From: JBCCQH01 sp039024435
GTDB taxonomy: Bacteria > Bacteroidota > Bacteroidia > J057 > JADKCL01
Direction of reading: 5' to 3'
Assembly: GCA_039024435.1 (NCBI GenBank)
Contig: JBCCQH010000004.1
Span: 1-64,000 of the forward strand
DNA: 64,000 bases
Below the pieces are notes generated by a model. The model did not search any database and was not told the origin of the DNA. It worked only from the letters and a program-made list of their open reading frames with translations. Shown piece by piece: positions 62,501-64,000 of the stretch (its first letter is position 1; each line of letters begins with the position of its first letter). The position numbers were made by a program, and so were the translations under genes.

Positions 62501-63067
62501 ATGACTACCTCGAAGCGCTTTTTTTACCTGAAAACGTCTGTCTTGCTTGTTTGCCTCGGTTTGGGATCGTTTTTGTTTGGTCAAACATCAACGAGCTTTA
62601 AAGTCACTGGTCCCTGCGTCAACTGTGGGGCGGCTTACTTGGAAAATGCGGTCCTCAAGATTACGGGTGTGAAATCGGCCCACTACGATGCGGACAATTT
62701 CATGCTCTCCTTACAATACGATGCGGCTTCCGCTTCGGAAATCGACATCCAACTTGAACTTTCGGGTCAGGGATTTGATGCGGGCGATTTTGCCCACGAC
62801 GACAACGCCCAGCTTCCCGCATGTGCCCGTTTGGGGAGCACGCGAGGCGATCTTGAAGCCCTCGGTATGAACGACGTGGAGCGGGATGATGCCGCCAATT
62901 GGGAAAATCCTCAGAATCTTGCCGAATTGGAGGTGCTGGGACAGCGCGGCGACGACGACGCTGACATTGGTGACGAAGTGCTGTTCGAGGAAGAATCGGA
63001 AAATGAAGAGGAACTGATCAACTGGGAGCCGGTCAACATCGAAGACGAAGAAGACGGCAATCTCTGA
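62501..63067 (+). CDS. Secreted HMA-like metal-binding protein with acidic tail
   Basis: A 188-residue exported protein (signal peptide ends near FLFGQ). Residues about 32-95 look like a heavy-metal-associated fold: the CxxC loop GPCVNCG, then a helix and YLENAVLKITGVKSAHYD, matching HMA's beta-alpha-beta pattern. The C-terminal 75 residues are very acidic (runs such as DDDADIGDEVLFEEESENEEE in outline). It may bind copper, zinc or calcium outside the cell (inference). No transporter gene is adjacent. Confidence 0.7.
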   Translation: MTTSKRFFYLKTSVLLVCLGLGSFLFGQTSTSFKVTGPCVNCGAAYLENAVLKITGVKSAHYDADNFMLSLQYDAASASEIDIQLELSGQGFDAGDFAHDDNAQLPACARLGSTRGDLEALGMNDVERDDAANWENPQNLAELEVLGQRGDDDADIGDEVLFEEESENEEELINWEPVNIEDEEDGNL

Positions 63068-63096
63068 TCGCACGATACGCGCGCCTTGGCGCAAAT

Positions 63097-63131
63097 AAAA
63101 ACGCTATTCTCAACGGAGAATAGCGTTTTTT
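63097..63131. terminator. Bidirectional terminator
   Basis: AAAACGCTATTCTC / GAGAATAGCGTTTT with an AACG loop and T tract, between the HMA-like gene and convergent ispD. Confidence 0.85.
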
Positions 63132-63150
63132 AATTCTGAAGGCCGGGTGA

Positions 63151-63861
63151 TTAGCGCTTTTGGTCGAAGAGGCGCTCGGCCATCAGCAAATCTTCCGGTG
63201 TGGTAATTTTGATGTTGTCGTAGCTACCGTGGTAGAGGTGAATGCTCAGTCCTTGGTCTTCCGCCAGGCTGGCATCGTCGGTGTAAGGCCCGGAGCCGCG
63301 CTGGGCGTAACACTCTGCAATTGCGGTCAATTGGAAGATCTGGGGCGTCTGCACGTGAAAGAATTTGCTGCGGTCAATGGCGGTTGAAGAGCCTGAGTCG
63401 GTGAGCATCCGGAGGGAAGATTTTACCGGCACTCCCGCCACCGCGTTGCCTTTTTCCACCGCGATGTCGAATCCGTCCGCCAGCATGCGCCGGTCGACAA
63501 AGGGCCGCACCCCGTCGTGGATCGCGACCAGGGCGGGAGAGGAGCCGTTCAATTCCTGGAGTTGCCGCAAGCCATTGGCGACCGAAGCGGTTCGGTCACT
63601 GCCTCCGGCGCAGGCGCTGAGGCGTGGGTGGATCTCGGTGGGAAAGTTAATGCTGAGAAAGTCCGGCCACTCGTCCAGAAGCGAAGCGTGGAGAACGGTA
63701 CAGATTTTTACCTCGGGGGCGAAGTCCAGGAATACCTGTAATGTATGCGCCAAAATGGGCCTTCCGCGGAGTGGCAGCATTTGTTTGGGTATGCTTGCCC
63801 CTAGTCGCTTGCCGGTTCCCCCGGCCACAACCAAGCCCAATAAGTTGTAATCGTAGGTCAT
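63151..63861 (-). CDS. ispD: 2-C-methyl-D-erythritol 4-phosphate cytidylyltransferase
   Basis: A 236-residue enzyme of the MEP isoprenoid pathway that joins CTP and MEP. The nucleotide-binding VVAGGTGKRLGASIPKQ, the HDGVRPFV block and the QTPQIFQL segment are canonical; GGSDRTASVANGL and TDDASLAE are further family markers. Length is standard. The queA gene lies immediately upstream on the same strand (8 bases between its stop and the ispD start), so the two form one transcription unit. Confidence 0.95.
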   Translation of the reverse strand: MTYDYNLLGLVVAGGTGKRLGASIPKQMLPLRGRPILAHTLQVFLDFAPEVKICTVLHASLLDEWPDFLSINFPTEIHPRLSACAGGSDRTASVANGLRQLQELNGSSPALVAIHDGVRPFVDRRMLADGFDIAVEKGNAVAGVPVKSSLRMLTDSGSSTAIDRSKFFHVQTPQIFQLTAIAECYAQRGSGPYTDDASLAEDQGLSIHLYHGSYDNIKITTPEDLLMAERLFDQKR

Positions 63862-63869
63862 AGACGCAA

Positions 63870-64000
63870 TCAGAGGATCAGCATCGCATCGCCGTAGCTG
63901 AACATGCGGTACTTTTCCTTTACGGCTTGCTCGTAGGCCTCCAGCATGAAGTCATACCCCATGAATGCGGCTACCATCATCAAAAGCGTCGACTTGGGAC
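63870..64000 (-). CDS. queA: tRNA preQ1(34) S-adenosylmethionine ribosyltransferase-isomerase, 3' end only
   Basis: Only the last 43 codons are in the window, ending at a TGA (63870-63872). The sequence reads PKSTLLMMVAAFMG, then LEAYEQAVKEKYRMFSYGDA and MLIL, the conserved QueA C-terminus. QueA makes epoxyqueuosine from preQ1-tRNA after Tgt. It is cut by the window edge and overlaps no other gene. Confidence 0.9.
   Translation of the reverse strand, partial: PKSTLLMMVAAFMGYDFMLEAYEQAVKEKYRMFSYGDAMLIL

Overview
The window looks like chromosomal DNA of a fairly G+C-rich member of the Bacteroidota, perhaps a Saprospiria-type lineage (the class is inference). Four secreted proteins carry C-terminal type IX secretion (T9SS) sorting domains, there is a TonB-dependent receptor, Shine-Dalgarno-like sites are not evident, and several upstream regions carry the Bacteroidota -33/-7 promoter form (TTTG-like, about 19 bp, TAnnTTTG).

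Layout. 0.2-4.6 kb: a T9SS cargo protein, queuine tRNA-ribosyltransferase (tgt) and a CaCA-type antiporter. 4.7-9.4 kb, minus strand: a signalling cluster of the TerY-P type (atypical Ser/Thr kinase, PP2C phosphatase, small membrane protein, TerY-like vWA protein, TerD). 9.5-11.4 kb: a divergent membrane protein and a YchJ-like SEC-C protein. 11.7-19.6 kb, plus strand: five overlapping genes that fit the MoxR-vWA-beta-propeller ('bpX') ternary systems, namely a helical protein, a MoxR AAA+ ATPase, a small partner, a vWA-propeller fusion and a solenoid-propeller protein. This 4.7-19.6 kb block sits between housekeeping genes and is the best candidate for an under-described NTP-dependent stress or conflict system.

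19.8-34 kb: metF, a giant G8-domain surface protein, tyrosine catabolism (hppD, hmgA), hemF, a DUF1573 protein, PPK2 and ftsH. 34-43 kb: modBC without modA, a secreted unknown protein, an AlkA-type glycosylase coupled to a TPR membrane protein, a fused oligopeptide-type ABC ATPase, and an M43 metalloprotease. 43.5-51 kb: smc, tRNA-His, a GIY-YIG-like protein, a YkgJ protein coupled to a PaaE-like reductase, and galE. 51-54.6 kb is a scar region with an A+T-rich SDR gene, IS3-family remnants and copies of a MITE-like repeat. 54.6-64 kb: an SDR gene abutting a GT39-like membrane protein, a TonB receptor, small membrane and surface proteins, a secreted HMA-like protein, ispD and the 3' end of queA.

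Three intergenic repeat families recur: MITE-like elements with GAGGCGGTTTAAA-type ends, a short structured element that ends like an intrinsic terminator on the minus strand and keeps its stem by compensatory change, and hairpins with (A)AATCGGAAATC-type arms. No prophage, CRISPR array, rRNA or replication origin was recognised.
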